This document shows, piece by piece, positions 5,351 through 11,320 of a stretch of DNA of 20,772 nt. The position numbers were made by a program, and so were the translations under genes. Under the pieces are notes generated by a model. That model saw nothing but the letters and a program-made list of their open reading frames with translations, had not been told where the DNA came from and searched no databases. The stretch is from a virus, in the IMG/VR virus record IMGVR_UViG_3300044631_000103, positions 1-20,772 of that record; one strand, given 5' to 3'. Every line of letters starts with the position of its first letter. Position 1 is the stretch's first letter.

Positions 5351-5479
5351 ATGAAATATTTAATTCAAACTGAATTTGGAAAAAGCTACAAAGCTTTTCG
5401 TGTGACCACAACTAGTGGCATCACATTGGCCTACTTTAAAAACCGCAATGATGCAATTGCTTTTTGCAAAAGTTTTTAA
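5351..5479 (+). CDS. Small unknown protein, first gene of the rightward operon
   Basis: ATG at 5351 to TAA at 5479 gives 42 residues. It starts MKYLIQTEFGKSYKAFRV and ends with KNRNDAIAFCKSF, probably a small alpha/beta fold. AGGAAA precedes the ATG at a good distance. It is the first gene after the rightward promoter, the position held by N in lambda, but it lacks the arginine-rich N-terminus of N proteins. I do not recognise a family. The identical leader AGGAAACCAAA recurs before the next gene, which supports both starts. Confidence 0.65.
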   Translation: MKYLIQTEFGKSYKAFRVTTTSGITLAYFKNRNDAIAFCKSF

Positions 5480-5488
5480 GGAAACCAA

Positions 5489-5761
5489 ATGATTGACTAC
5501 AAACTCCAATACCACTTTGATGAATTCGTCACTTATGACGATGGCACAACCCTTGAGAAAGTCAAAGTCGGGTATGACTATTACCCAGCAGAATTCAATC
5601 TGCCCCATGACCACAACTCAGCAGAAATCTACGATGTGTTTGTCTTTAGCGAAAAGGGTGATGACATTTCTTGCGATCTGCCCTCATCCGAATTTGAACG
5701 CATTGTTTCTGAAGTCAAGATTCACCACGCTCGTATGCTGAAAGAACAAAATGAAATCTAA
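5489..5761 (+). CDS. Unknown acidic phage protein
   Basis: A 90-residue soluble protein, MIDYKLQYHFDEFVTYDDGT at the start, rich in Asp, Glu and aromatic residues. The middle has EIYDVFVFSEKGDD and the end is a helix with SEVKIHHARMLKEQNE. No cysteine pattern or membrane segment is present. It carries the strong leader AAGGAAACCAAATG. I do not recognise a family; a negatively charged small early protein of this type could bind a host protein, but that is only a possibility. Another frame overlapping it (5493-5741) lacks such a leader and is not called. Confidence 0.75.
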   Translation: MIDYKLQYHFDEFVTYDDGTTLEKVKVGYDYYPAEFNLPHDHNSAEIYDVFVFSEKGDDISCDLPSSEFERIVSEVKIHHARMLKEQNEI

Positions 5762-5843
5762 GATCATCACAACAATTGTCGAATGGACATTGGCGATCAT
5801 CATCTTTGGTGGCTGGGGCGTAATGCTCGCATGGAGAGGCTAA
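5751..5843 (+). CDS. 30-residue single-pass membrane peptide
   Basis: ATG at 5751 to TAA at 5843 codes for 30 residues: a short basic start MKSKIITTIVEW, then about 16 hydrophobic residues TLAIIIFGGWGVMLAW, then RG. It overlaps the previous gene by 11 bases and ends three bases before the next ATG, filling the gap exactly. GAAAGAA is a usable but weak ribosome site. Small early membrane peptides are common in phages, but I cannot name a function. The tight fit and the amino-acid pattern favour a real gene. Confidence 0.55.
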   Translation: MKSKIITTIVEWTLAIIIFGGWGVMLAWRG

Positions 5844-5845
5844 TC

Positions 5846-6031
5846 ATGATTGACAAACTCAAAGATTATTTCCGCTTGCCATCACCCAAAGAACTGGCTG
5901 CCAAAGAACTTGAAATGGCACAACGCAAGCTGTTAGAGGCTCTCAGCGCCCAAGAATATGCCAAGCGCATGGGTGAGTACCACCAAGACAGAATCAAACG
6001 CCTGACAGCTTATTTAAAGGAAGAATCATGA
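5846..6031 (+). CDS. Small helical phage protein, unknown function
   Basis: The ATG at 5846, with GGAGAGG at good spacing, gives 61 residues: MIDKLKDYFRLPSPKELAAK, then an almost continuous charged helix with EMAQRKLLEALSAQEYAKRM and DRIKRLTAYLKEES. A longer frame from 5783 adds an unlikely His/Trp-rich lead that is the membrane-peptide gene read out of frame, so I reject it. Proteins of this pattern (FRLPSP... then helix ending RIKRL.AYL) occur in phage early operons as unknowns. It ends in an ATGA overlap with the next gene. Confidence 0.75.
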   Translation: MIDKLKDYFRLPSPKELAAKELEMAQRKLLEALSAQEYAKRMGEYHQDRIKRLTAYLKEES

Positions 6032-6222
6032 ACGCAGACTACATCATCAATGAAGTGGCACAAAATGCCGCCAGCATCTATGAAGGACAAGACCCACGGG
6101 ATCGCCTGGCTTATCAAGTCGGGATGCTTCAGGGCAAGATTCGTAGCCTCTGCTACTTAATCAACATCACCGCTGAAGAACTTAAACATTTGCAAATCGA
6201 ACTCTTACAGGAACAATCATGA
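6028..6222 (+). CDS. Small unknown helical protein before the annealing protein
   Basis: 64 residues starting MNADYIINEVAQNAASIYEG and continuing with DRLAYQVGMLQGKIRSLCYL, then an acidic, Leu-rich helix. It is probably two helices and could dimerise by coiled coil. It begins and ends in ATGA overlaps (6028-6031 and 6219-6222), so it is translated with the annealing protein gene. No known domain seen. Confidence 0.72.
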   Translation: MNADYIINEVAQNAASIYEGQDPRDRLAYQVGMLQGKIRSLCYLINITAEELKHLQIELLQEQS

Positions 6223-6773
6223 GCATCGCTAACTTACTCAAAACAAATGTCAATGACCACACAGAAAAGAAAGCCAATCTGACTTACCTGTCTTGGGCTT
6301 GGGCTTGGGCAGAAGCACTCAAAGCAGACCCCAAAGCCTCGTTCAAGGTTGAAATGTTTGGTGACAAGTGCTTCATGGATATCAACGGCACAGCAATGGT
6401 CTGGGTCACAGTGACCATGTTTGACAAGCCAATGACTTGCCAGCTTCCGGTTATGGATCACCGCAACAAAGCCATCGTAAACCCTGATGCTTTCCAAGTG
6501 AACACAGCCATCATGCGTTGCATGACCAAAGCACTCAGCTTGCATGGCCTCGGCCTGTACATCTATGCAGGGGAAGATTTGCCCGATGGTGTAGAGCCTG
6601 AGTCAACCATTGAGCCTGACACCATGACAGACTTGTTTGCTGCCATTGAAAGCGCCAGCACCCAAGACGAACTCAAACTGGCTTACAAAATAGCTTATGC
6701 CGCTTGTGATGGTGATAAGGCTTGGCAGATGAAAGTGATTGCAGCCAAAGACAAAGCAAAGGCCAAATTATGA
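6219..6773 (+). CDS. Single-strand annealing protein, DUF1071/Sak type
   Basis: 184 residues. The signature is NLTYLSWAWAWAEALKADP at about 20-38, a beta-rich middle with GTAMVWVTVTMFDKPMTCQL, then PDAFQVNTAIMRCMTKALSLHGLGLYIYAGEDLP at about 89-122. This matches the DUF1071 group of phage single-strand annealing proteins. These proteins coat ssDNA and pair complementary strands, working with a 5'-3' exonuclease in Red-like recombination; that is family knowledge. The exonuclease is two genes downstream and an SSB-like protein next. The C-terminal third (about 125-184) is a less conserved helical tail. The call rests on motif recognition and context. Confidence 0.82.
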   Translation: MSIANLLKTNVNDHTEKKANLTYLSWAWAWAEALKADPKASFKVEMFGDKCFMDINGTAMVWVTVTMFDKPMTCQLPVMDHRNKAIVNPDAFQVNTAIMRCMTKALSLHGLGLYIYAGEDLPDGVEPESTIEPDTMTDLFAAIESASTQDELKLAYKIAYAACDGDKAWQMKVIAAKDKAKAKL

Positions 6774-7012
6774 AAACAGATGAAGATGATGAATTCGACC
6801 GCATTAAGCGTGAGAACGCTTTGTATGAAGTTTATAGACTAGGACAAGAAATAGAAAAGAGTGGTCAACCATACCATTGGGATGTTTATGTCTCACCCTC
6901 ACAGCGCAATCAGGTGCTTGAGGAAGTGGCAAAAGAGATTCAGAAGATGACCGCCTTTGGTCAGGATACGTTGGACAGTTTTAGCGTTTACATAAGGAGC
7001 ATGAAATCATGA
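6770..7012 (+). CDS. Unknown small protein between annealing protein and exonuclease
   Basis: The ATG at 6770 overlaps the previous stop as ATGA and gives 80 residues: acidic start MKTDEDDEFDRIKRENALYE, helices with RLGQEIEKSGQ, and a YHWDVYVSPSQRNQVLEEV segment. It ends in ATGA with the exonuclease gene. A longer reading from 6722 would add 16 residues from inside the annealing protein gene and is not favoured. No family recognised. Being wedged between two recombination genes suggests, but does not show, a linked role. Confidence 0.75.
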   Translation: MKTDEDDEFDRIKRENALYEVYRLGQEIEKSGQPYHWDVYVSPSQRNQVLEEVAKEIQKMTAFGQDTLDSFSVYIRSMKS

Positions 7013-7635
7013 TTGAAATGATGGATCAAGGGTCGGAAGAATGGTTCACCATTCGCATTGGCAAAGTCACCGCATCTCGTGTAGCTGACGTTATCGCCAA
7101 GACAAAGACGGGTTACAGCGCCAGCCGTGACAACTACATGGCTCAATTGATCTGTGAACGCCTGACGGGTCAAAAGGGTGAGAGTTTCACCAACGCTGCT
7201 ATGCAACACGGCACAGACACAGAACCCCTTGCAAGAGCCGCTTATGAGGCTTTACAGGATGTTTTGGTTGATGAGGTGGGGTTTGTACCCCATCCCTCAA
7301 TCATCATGGCTGGCGCATCTCCTGATGGCTTGGTGGGTGATGATGGCCTCTTAGAGATTAAATGCCCCAACACAGCCACGCACATTGAGACTTTGTTGTC
7401 CCAATCAGTGCCAGGCAAGTACAACACCCAAATGCAATTCCAGATGGCTTGCACAGGGCGGCAGTGGTGTGATTTTGTCAGCTTTGACAATCGCCTGCCG
7501 GATGAACTTCAATTGTTTGTGAAACGAGTCCCACGGGATAACGAATTCATCAAGCAAATGGAAGACGAAGTGGTCAAATTCTTAAACGAACTTGATATCA
7601 AAATTGCTCAACTTATGGATTTAAAAAATGTCTAA
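7009..7635 (+). CDS. YqaJ/lambda-Exo-type recombination exonuclease
   Basis: 208 residues, similar to lambda Exo (226). The start MIEMMDQGSEEWFTIRIGKV then TASRVADVIAK is the YqaJ N-terminal motif with its glutamate-tryptophan pair and T/S-AS. MQHGTDTEPLARAAYE at about 65-80 follows, and GASPDGLVGDDGLLEIKCP at about 102-120 supplies the PD-(D/E)xK site: D106, E116, K118. QMQFQMACTGRQWCDF at about 143-158 is the usual downstream helix. It would digest the 5' strand of double-stranded ends and hand the 3' strand to the annealing protein. ATGA overlap with the previous gene, eight-base overlap with the next. Confidence 0.92.
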   Translation: MIEMMDQGSEEWFTIRIGKVTASRVADVIAKTKTGYSASRDNYMAQLICERLTGQKGESFTNAAMQHGTDTEPLARAAYEALQDVLVDEVGFVPHPSIIMAGASPDGLVGDDGLLEIKCPNTATHIETLLSQSVPGKYNTQMQFQMACTGRQWCDFVSFDNRLPDELQLFVKRVPRDNEFIKQMEDEVVKFLNELDIKIAQLMDLKNV

Positions 7636-7867
7636 ACTTTACGAAATCACAATTGTTTCAGGTAAATACAAAAACAAAGATGGTGTGGAAAAATCCCGCT
7701 ATCAAAACATTGGCTCTGTCATTGAAACCAAGAACGGCCCAATGCTCAAACTTGACATGATTCCACTTATAGATGGTGGATGGAACGGCTGGGCATACAT
7801 GAATGAACCAAAGCCCAAAGACGATTACAAGGGCTTGCCAAAAGACGAGGAAGACATCCCATTTTGA
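7628..7867 (+). CDS. Small SSB-like protein with acidic DIPF tail
   Basis: 79 residues. The body is beta-rich: KLYEITIVSGKYKNKDG, KSRYQNIGSVIETKNGP, LKLDMIPLIDGGWNGWAY, the layout of a shortened single OB-like fold found in phage SSB-like proteins. The last residues DEEDIPF match the C-terminal acidic tip of SSB, which binds partner proteins. Position after the exonuclease supports a DNA-binding role in recombination and replication. It is shorter than host SSB (about 178), with no long linker. The tip is directly seen; the OB fold is inferred from pattern and family resemblance. Confidence 0.75.
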   Translation: MSKLYEITIVSGKYKNKDGVEKSRYQNIGSVIETKNGPMLKLDMIPLIDGGWNGWAYMNEPKPKDDYKGLPKDEEDIPF

Positions 7868-7872
7868 TTAAC

Positions 7873-7887
7873 AGGGGCATTGCCCCT
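7873..7887 (+). other. Stem-loop in the only sizeable gap of the rightward operon
   Basis: A perfect six-pair AGGGGC/GCCCCT stem with a three-base ATT loop lies six bases after the SSB-like stop and just before AAGGAG of the next gene. No T-run follows, so it is not a standard terminator. It may stabilise the upstream mRNA or be a processing site. Confidence 0.5.
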
Positions 7888-7901
7888 AACAAGGAGAAAT
7901 C

Positions 7902-8228
7902 ATGGACTATAAAGACGCATTTAAGAAAATTTTCGCCATGCCCGAATTCCCAAGAGTAAGGGCAAATGATCCTCTAACATCGTTTCAGGCAGCAGATTCA
8001 ATCAAAGAATCTGCCACCCAGCACCACCAGACAATCTTTGAGTGTCTCCAAATACATGGGGCTTTAGGCAAAGATGGCATATCGGCTCATACCAATCTGG
8101 ACAGCAATCAGGTTGCCAGGCGGCTCAACGAAATGAAAATGATGGGTTTGATTGAATTGACAGGTAACACAGTCAAATCCAACTCAGGCAGAAGCGAAAG
8201 AGAGTGGCAATGTACCCAATCGAATTAG
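7902..8228 (+). CDS. Winged-helix DNA-binding protein
   Basis: 108 residues with the strongest ribosome site of the operon (AAGGAGAAATC before ATG). The region from about 20 on, RANDPLTSFQAADSIKE, HHQTIFECLQIHGALGKDGI, SAHTNLDSNQVARRLNEMKM, MGLIELTG, is the familiar phage winged-helix pattern: helix, helix, recognition helix (NQVARRLNEMK), then wing strands ending SGRSEREW. This class is frequent in phage early operons and is annotated as MarR-like or plain HTH. It could regulate late early-to-late switching, which is inference. It overlaps the next gene by 19 bases. Confidence 0.75.
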   Translation: MDYKDAFKKIFAMPEFPRVRANDPLTSFQAADSIKESATQHHQTIFECLQIHGALGKDGISAHTNLDSNQVARRLNEMKMMGLIELTGNTVKSNSGRSEREWQCTQSN

Positions 8229-8389
8229 GCGGCAATCAGCCTGTTCATAAATTACGAAATTGTAATAAATGTGATGAGACCAAGCCGCCAGAGGGTGGGA
8301 TTGATATGGGACACAAATGGATTTGCCAATCTTGCTGGATCATGCGTTTGACAGGCAAACATTTCCGCGAGAACTCAACTCAAAAATAA
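8210..8389 (+). CDS. Small zinc-finger protein
   Basis: 59 residues from the ATG at 8210 (a GTG at 8204 in the same frame would add two residues). Cysteines form a CNKC ... CQSC four-cysteine site, with KPPEGGIDMGHKWI between, a compact zinc ribbon. GAGAG lies upstream of the ATG inside the winged-helix gene. It is the last gene of the rightward operon and its end overlaps the end of the endolysin gene by 15 bases. Function unknown; binding of nucleic acid or protein through the zinc ribbon is possible. Confidence 0.68.
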   Translation: MYPIELGGNQPVHKLRNCNKCDETKPPEGGIDMGHKWICQSCWIMRLTGKHFRENSTQK

Positions 8390-8851
8390 GGCTCTTTCGT
8401 CAATTCTGCGCTTTTGTAAGCCTTTGAGAACTTTGCCGCCAGCCATGCAGTACTTCAAAAGTTCCTCGGCAGCGCCCTCCATGTCTCCCCTAAGTACCTT
8501 TTGGCGCAGGGTTGACCTCTGGAGAGTGCCAAGCCCTACATTGAAAGAAAATGAAACCAGTGCGTCAAACTGTCCTTGAGTAAGAGGCACAGGACAATAA
8601 GTAGCCACGCCTTTCTCAAACCTAGTAAGGTCTGCCCTAAGTATTGCATCTACTTCCTCCATTGAGTGTTTTCGCATGGCCTCTGGCGGTGGCACAAAGG
8701 CATCCCGCTGATCTATCTTCAGTTTGCCTTGCTCTGGAAACATCACATGACCAACCCCTACAGTCCACAGCTTTGCAGGGCATTTATAGGGATTTTGCCT
8801 CACGCCCTCGTGATGGCGAATCATGTGCAAGCACTTGTCTGAGATGTTCAT
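8375..8851 (-). CDS. Endolysin, T4-type lysozyme (GH24)
   Basis: 158 residues, full length for GH24 phage lysozymes. The catalytic arrangement E-8-C-5-T is complete: E15 in HHEGVRQNPY, C24, and T30 in LWTVGVGH. The core LTQGQFDALVSFSFNVGLGTLQRS and the C-terminal RRIDERALFL are typical. It cuts the N-acetylmuramic acid to N-acetylglucosamine bond in the cell wall. There is no signal peptide or signal-anchor segment at the N-terminus, so release through a holin is expected; the holin-like gene is directly upstream (ATGA overlap at 8848-8851). It is the last gene of the late operon. Confidence 0.92.
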   Translation of the reverse strand: MNISDKCLHMIRHHEGVRQNPYKCPAKLWTVGVGHVMFPEQGKLKIDQRDAFVPPPEAMRKHSMEEVDAILRADLTRFEKGVATYCPVPLTQGQFDALVSFSFNVGLGTLQRSTLRQKVLRGDMEGAAEELLKYCMAGGKVLKGLQKRRIDERALFLS

Positions 8852-9363
8852 TTGCCAAAAGCCCGACCACCAAAGTGGAAAGCAATGATTGAGGCAAACA
8901 GGGCTTGGGTGTCAGAATCCCACAACATTTCAGCCAATTCGGTGAACGGCACACCACGATTCCAGCCGTAAGCAAACAGGCCAATATCAATGAACAGCAA
9001 CAGGAAAAAGAAGCCGTAAGTAATGACAGGGCGCACACTTGCTCTAAGGTTTTTCATCCATGTGGATGTTCCCTCATTCAAGCTAGTGTCATGGGCATAG
9101 AGGGCTTGCATTTCAGCTTGCTGTGCGCCAATCAGAACCTGAGTAGTGTTGGCTGCGCTCTCGGTAGCCAGTTGCTCAGACTTGATGTGTTCAATTCTTT
9201 CCTGTGCTTCAAACCCTGCTTTACGCAGTTCTAACTCACGGGTGATCTGCATCTGGGCAAGGTTTAGCTCATGCTTTTTATCTTGCCGATCTTGGAAGAA
9301 CTCCAAAATCTTGGGCAGGCCGCCCATCAAGAATGAGATTAGGGTTGAAAGTAGTGTCAGCAT
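8848..9363 (-). CDS. Holin-like membrane protein (GTA_holin_3TM-like)
   Basis: 171 residues. A short hydrophobic N-terminus (LTLLSTLISFLMGGLPKILE) is followed by a long charged helix from about 25 to 105, probably coiled coil. Then come NLRASVRPVITYGFFFLLLF with a membrane segment at about 115-132 and a last hydrophobic stretch ALFASIIAFHFGGRAFGK. The RASVRPVITY ... FHFGGRAF pattern matches the three-helix holin family described for gene transfer agents and many environmental phages. It lies immediately before the endolysin with an ATGA overlap, the normal holin place. Assigned from pattern and position. Confidence 0.72.
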   Translation of the reverse strand: MLTLLSTLISFLMGGLPKILEFFQDRQDKKHELNLAQMQITRELELRKAGFEAQERIEHIKSEQLATESAANTTQVLIGAQQAEMQALYAHDTSLNEGTSTWMKNLRASVRPVITYGFFFLLLFIDIGLFAYGWNRGVPFTELAEMLWDSDTQALFASIIAFHFGGRAFGK

Positions 9364-9372
9364 AGTGATCCT

Positions 9373-9984
9373 TTACTGTTTGCTTTTACTCAATATATTA
9401 CTTGCGATTTGCAACATACTAATTGCCTTGTTTAAGTCCTTGGGTTCTTTGTCCCAACCAACAGTGATTTGCCCAACAAACCGACCTTGCTCTGGCGGCA
9501 CACTTACACGGCATCCAAAGGTAACGCCCTTCTCAATGTACCAAAGGCCAATCTCACTTTGAGCCACGGTATATTCGCTACACGGTATCTCATTAGCCAT
9601 CAGTGCAATCACATCACGATTATTGGCTGAACTCTGGGTAAACAAACCAACATCCAAGCCATCATGCGTTTTGTCTCTGCCTTCACGGGTATAGGCACGA
9701 AACAGAACCCTTGTGCCAAATAAAGGGTTTACTTTGAATATAGCAATGACTGTTGCATCGGTGTTTTTAAACAAATGCGCTGCAACATCTTCTGCCCTTT
9801 CTTCTGCAATCGTTGGGAGTTTCTTGTTCTCTTTATAGGCATCAAATAGAAAAGATTGGTTCTGCCAAACAAAGTATCCAGCAAATGCAAACACTGCCAT
9901 CAGTATCAGCGCAAACAGCTTGAATGGGCTATCTACATAGGACAGCACCTTGCTCAATACGTCTGATGGCTTCTCGTCACTCAT
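9373..9984 (-). CDS. Membrane-anchored protein of unknown function
   Basis: 203 residues. One clear membrane segment at about 22-40 (FKLFALILMAVFAFAGYFVW) follows a charged N-terminus. The remainder, about 160 residues, is mixed alpha/beta with IAEERAEDVAAHLFKNTDAT, LFGTRVLFRAYTREGRD and GRFVGQITVGW; two cysteines (IPCSEY, TFGCRV) flank a strand pair. The strand-rich outline recalls GAF-like sensor domains, but I cannot confirm that. It lies inside the lysis region, between small membrane proteins, and starts in an ATGA overlap with the upstream 49-residue gene. Its location suggests a late membrane function such as lysis control or exclusion, as inference only. Confidence 0.72.
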   Translation of the reverse strand: MSDEKPSDVLSKVLSYVDSPFKLFALILMAVFAFAGYFVWQNQSFLFDAYKENKKLPTIAEERAEDVAAHLFKNTDATVIAIFKVNPLFGTRVLFRAYTREGRDKTHDGLDVGLFTQSSANNRDVIALMANEIPCSEYTVAQSEIGLWYIEKGVTFGCRVSVPPEQGRFVGQITVGWDKEPKDLNKAISMLQIASNILSKSKQ

Positions 9985-10130
9985 AGTCCAAACATCCCCA
10001 ATATCTTGGTCACGACCTTATCGGCTAATTCATCAGGCAGGAAGCGCAAAAAACCAACGACATACCAAGCAATGCAAAGCCTGACAAAGACTTTGAGGAA
10101 TAGATCAAATTGCTTTTGGTACTCATTCAC
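9981..10130 (-). CDS. 49-residue single-pass membrane protein (GTG start)
   Basis: GTG at 10130 to TGA at 9981. The start overlaps the upstream stop as GTGA and the end overlaps the next ATG as ATGA, so the gene fills the space exactly. The protein begins NEYQKQFDLFLKVFVRLCIAWY, with a hydrophobic segment at about 11-28 (FLKVFVRLCIAWYVVGFL), and ends with an amphipathic helix PDELADKVVTKILGMFGL. No family recognised. A role as holin, antiholin or lysis accessory is possible from the neighbourhood. Confidence 0.62.
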   Translation of the reverse strand: MNEYQKQFDLFLKVFVRLCIAWYVVGFLRFLPDELADKVVTKILGMFGL

Positions 10131-10621
10131 CGACCACACCTTGTCTTGGCACAGAAATCTTGTATCTCAGCAATTCCCCAACCAACTGCACCCAAGAGCA
10201 TCACGATCACAACAACACCAACCGCCCATGCCATGTATTCTTCTTCTTCTTCTTTTCTTTTCTTTTCTTCTTCTTTGGCTTGTCTGGCTAAATGAGCATC
10301 TTCAATGTCCATTTGCTGCTGGCGTTGCTTAATCTTAGTCCACACGTCTGCACGGCCAGTAGCCTGAAATAAGAGCATCAATTCGGCCTCAAAACGCTTC
10401 GCCTCATCAAGCGCCATCTCGATTTGAAGTGCAGTGCCTAAGTTTGATTTGTTGCCAGAACGCTTGGCTTCTACCATCGCCCTTGTTGCAACGCTCTTGG
10501 CGTCAAACATCTTGGCGATAGACGGGGCTAAACCAGCCAGATCATTTGCGACCTTGCTGGCTTTTTTGACTACGCTGATTGCACTTTGTAATCCTGCAAG
10601 CGCTGTTATGGGGTCAATCAT
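10127..10621 (-). CDS. Phage protein with charged helix and C-terminal membrane segment
   Basis: 164 residues from the ATG at 10621, which overlaps the stop of the 47-residue gene upstream as ATGA; an upstream ATG at 10642 would add seven residues but breaks that junction. The start MIDPITALAGLQSAISVVKK is followed by SKVANDLAGLAPSIAKMFDA and helices to about 110. A highly charged Lys/Glu run comes from a polypurine stretch, then a membrane segment MAWAVGVVVIVMLLGAVGWG and a short tail with two cysteines. Similar proteins occur as unknowns near the lysis or tail genes of podoviruses. It could be an inner-membrane lysis component, such as a spanin partner, but no spanin signature is seen. Confidence 0.75.
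   Translation of the reverse strand: MIDPITALAGLQSAISVVKKASKVANDLAGLAPSIAKMFDAKSVATRAMVEAKRSGNKSNLGTALQIEMALDEAKRFEAELMLLFQATGRADVWTKIKQRQQQMDIEDAHLARQAKEEEKKRKEEEEEYMAWAVGVVVIVMLLGAVGWGIAEIQDFCAKTRCGR
10238..10276. repeat. 39-base pure pyrimidine/purine tract
   Basis: Thirty-nine bases of only C and T on the plus strand (TTC and TTTTC units) within the preceding gene, where they code for the alternating Lys/Glu stretch. Simple-sequence tracts of this type can slip, so length variation between relatives would be expected. Confidence 0.85.
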
Positions 10622-10761
10622 TTCCGTACAACCTTTACCCATTCAAGGCAAACAACCTTCCGGTTGTAAACATCACCTGTCCACGCCCACCTTACACAAC
10701 GGTACTCGACTTTTTCTAAAGTTCTTGCTAACAGAAACAATGGCAAAAAAAGCCAAAGCAT
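10618..10761 (-). CDS. 47-residue protein with N-terminal hydrophobic segment
   Basis: ATG at 10761 to TGA at 10618. The first 12 residues MLWLFLPLFLLA are strongly hydrophobic, followed by RTLEKVEYRCVRWAWTGDV and YNRKVVCLEWVKVVRK. The pattern of a short export or anchor segment followed by a compact domain with two cysteines (C22, C38) and several tryptophans suggests a periplasmic protein with a disulphide. The stop overlaps the next start as ATGA. It fills the gap of about 130 bases between two better-known genes. I recall similar short unknowns in phages, but I cannot name a function. Confidence 0.65.
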   Translation of the reverse strand: MLWLFLPLFLLARTLEKVEYRCVRWAWTGDVYNRKVVCLEWVKVVRK

Positions 10762-10768
10762 CCATTGC

Positions 10769-10966
10769 TCACAAACCTATGATTTTTTTGACCAACTCGC
10801 CCGCAAAGCCTGGGCCGAGCAATACAGCCGCAATTACCACATAAAGCAAATACTCAATGCGGGTCATGCGCTGTGAACCTGATTCAAAGGACTTTTCAAT
10901 GGCGGTGTACCTCTCAGCACAGACCGCCTCATGAACCGCCAGCCGTGTGTCGGTATCCTCAAGCAT
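10769..10966 (-). CDS. Small single-pass membrane protein, holin candidate
   Basis: 65 residues. A charged N-terminal helix (LEDTDTRLAVHEAVCAERY) is followed by FESGSQRMTRIEYLLYVVIA and a membrane segment at about 38-57 (EYLLYVVIAAVLLGPGFAGE), with a short basic end VKKIIGL. This layout, hydrophilic helix then one C-terminal membrane segment, is frequent in phage proteins annotated as holin-like. It starts in a TAATG overlap with the gene upstream. It may be a second holin or an antiholin to the three-helix protein next to the endolysin; which one is the active holin cannot be told from sequence. Confidence 0.7.
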   Translation of the reverse strand: MLEDTDTRLAVHEAVCAERYTAIEKSFESGSQRMTRIEYLLYVVIAAVLLGPGFAGELVKKIIGL

Positions 10967-11319
10967 TAGATACCCTCACCCTGAACGATGTAGACCGTAG
11001 AGGCGGCAGAGGCCAAGCCACTGAAGAATGACTCACGCTGAAAGCGCAAGACCTCAACAGCACCAGGCGCTAAAACGATTGCAGCAGTAGGTGAGCCAGC
11101 AGTAGGTGCAACAGCATTTGCTGTAGCAATTGCCGCTGTTGGGCCTATACCCAGAAACACCGTGTTGGTGCTTGAGTTGATGATGCGATATTGCCCTGTG
11201 CCTTGCCCATCAAAGCGTGAGTCAACAAGCGCCTGAACGCCAGTAGAGGCAGATGCGGCAGCAGGGATAACAACTGTTTGACCAAGTGGGGCAAATGCGA
11301 TTTGTGAATTAGAAGCCAT
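10966..11319 (-). CDS. Small beta-rich virion-type protein
   Basis: From the ATG at 11319 (GGAGT seven bases upstream; a longer reading from 11361 adds a poor Lys/His-rich lead) the protein is 117 residues. MASNSQIAFAPLGQTVVIPA is followed by Ala/Thr/Ser-rich strands with GQYRIINSSTNTVFLGIGPT and a late AVEVLRFQRESFFSGLASAA. It has no membrane segment. The outline (short strands, Pro/Ala loops, final VYIVQGEG) resembles the two beta-rich proteins at 19703-20384. It may be a decoration or fibre-associated protein; function is not known. Confidence 0.7.
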   Translation of the reverse strand: MASNSQIAFAPLGQTVVIPAAASASTGVQALVDSRFDGQGTGQYRIINSSTNTVFLGIGPTAAIATANAVAPTAGSPTAAIVLAPGAVEVLRFQRESFFSGLASAASTVYIVQGEGI

Positions 11320-11320
11320 G

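Noticed and set aside
8905-9562. Two long plus-strand frames opposite the holin-like gene and its neighbour
   Set aside because: Cys/Ser/Leu-rich shadows without ribosome sites; the leftward genes have membrane segments and overlaps that fit.
10434-10844. A 136-codon plus-strand frame
   Set aside because: It is opposite three leftward genes that are joined by ATGA overlaps, and its sequence shows no domain.
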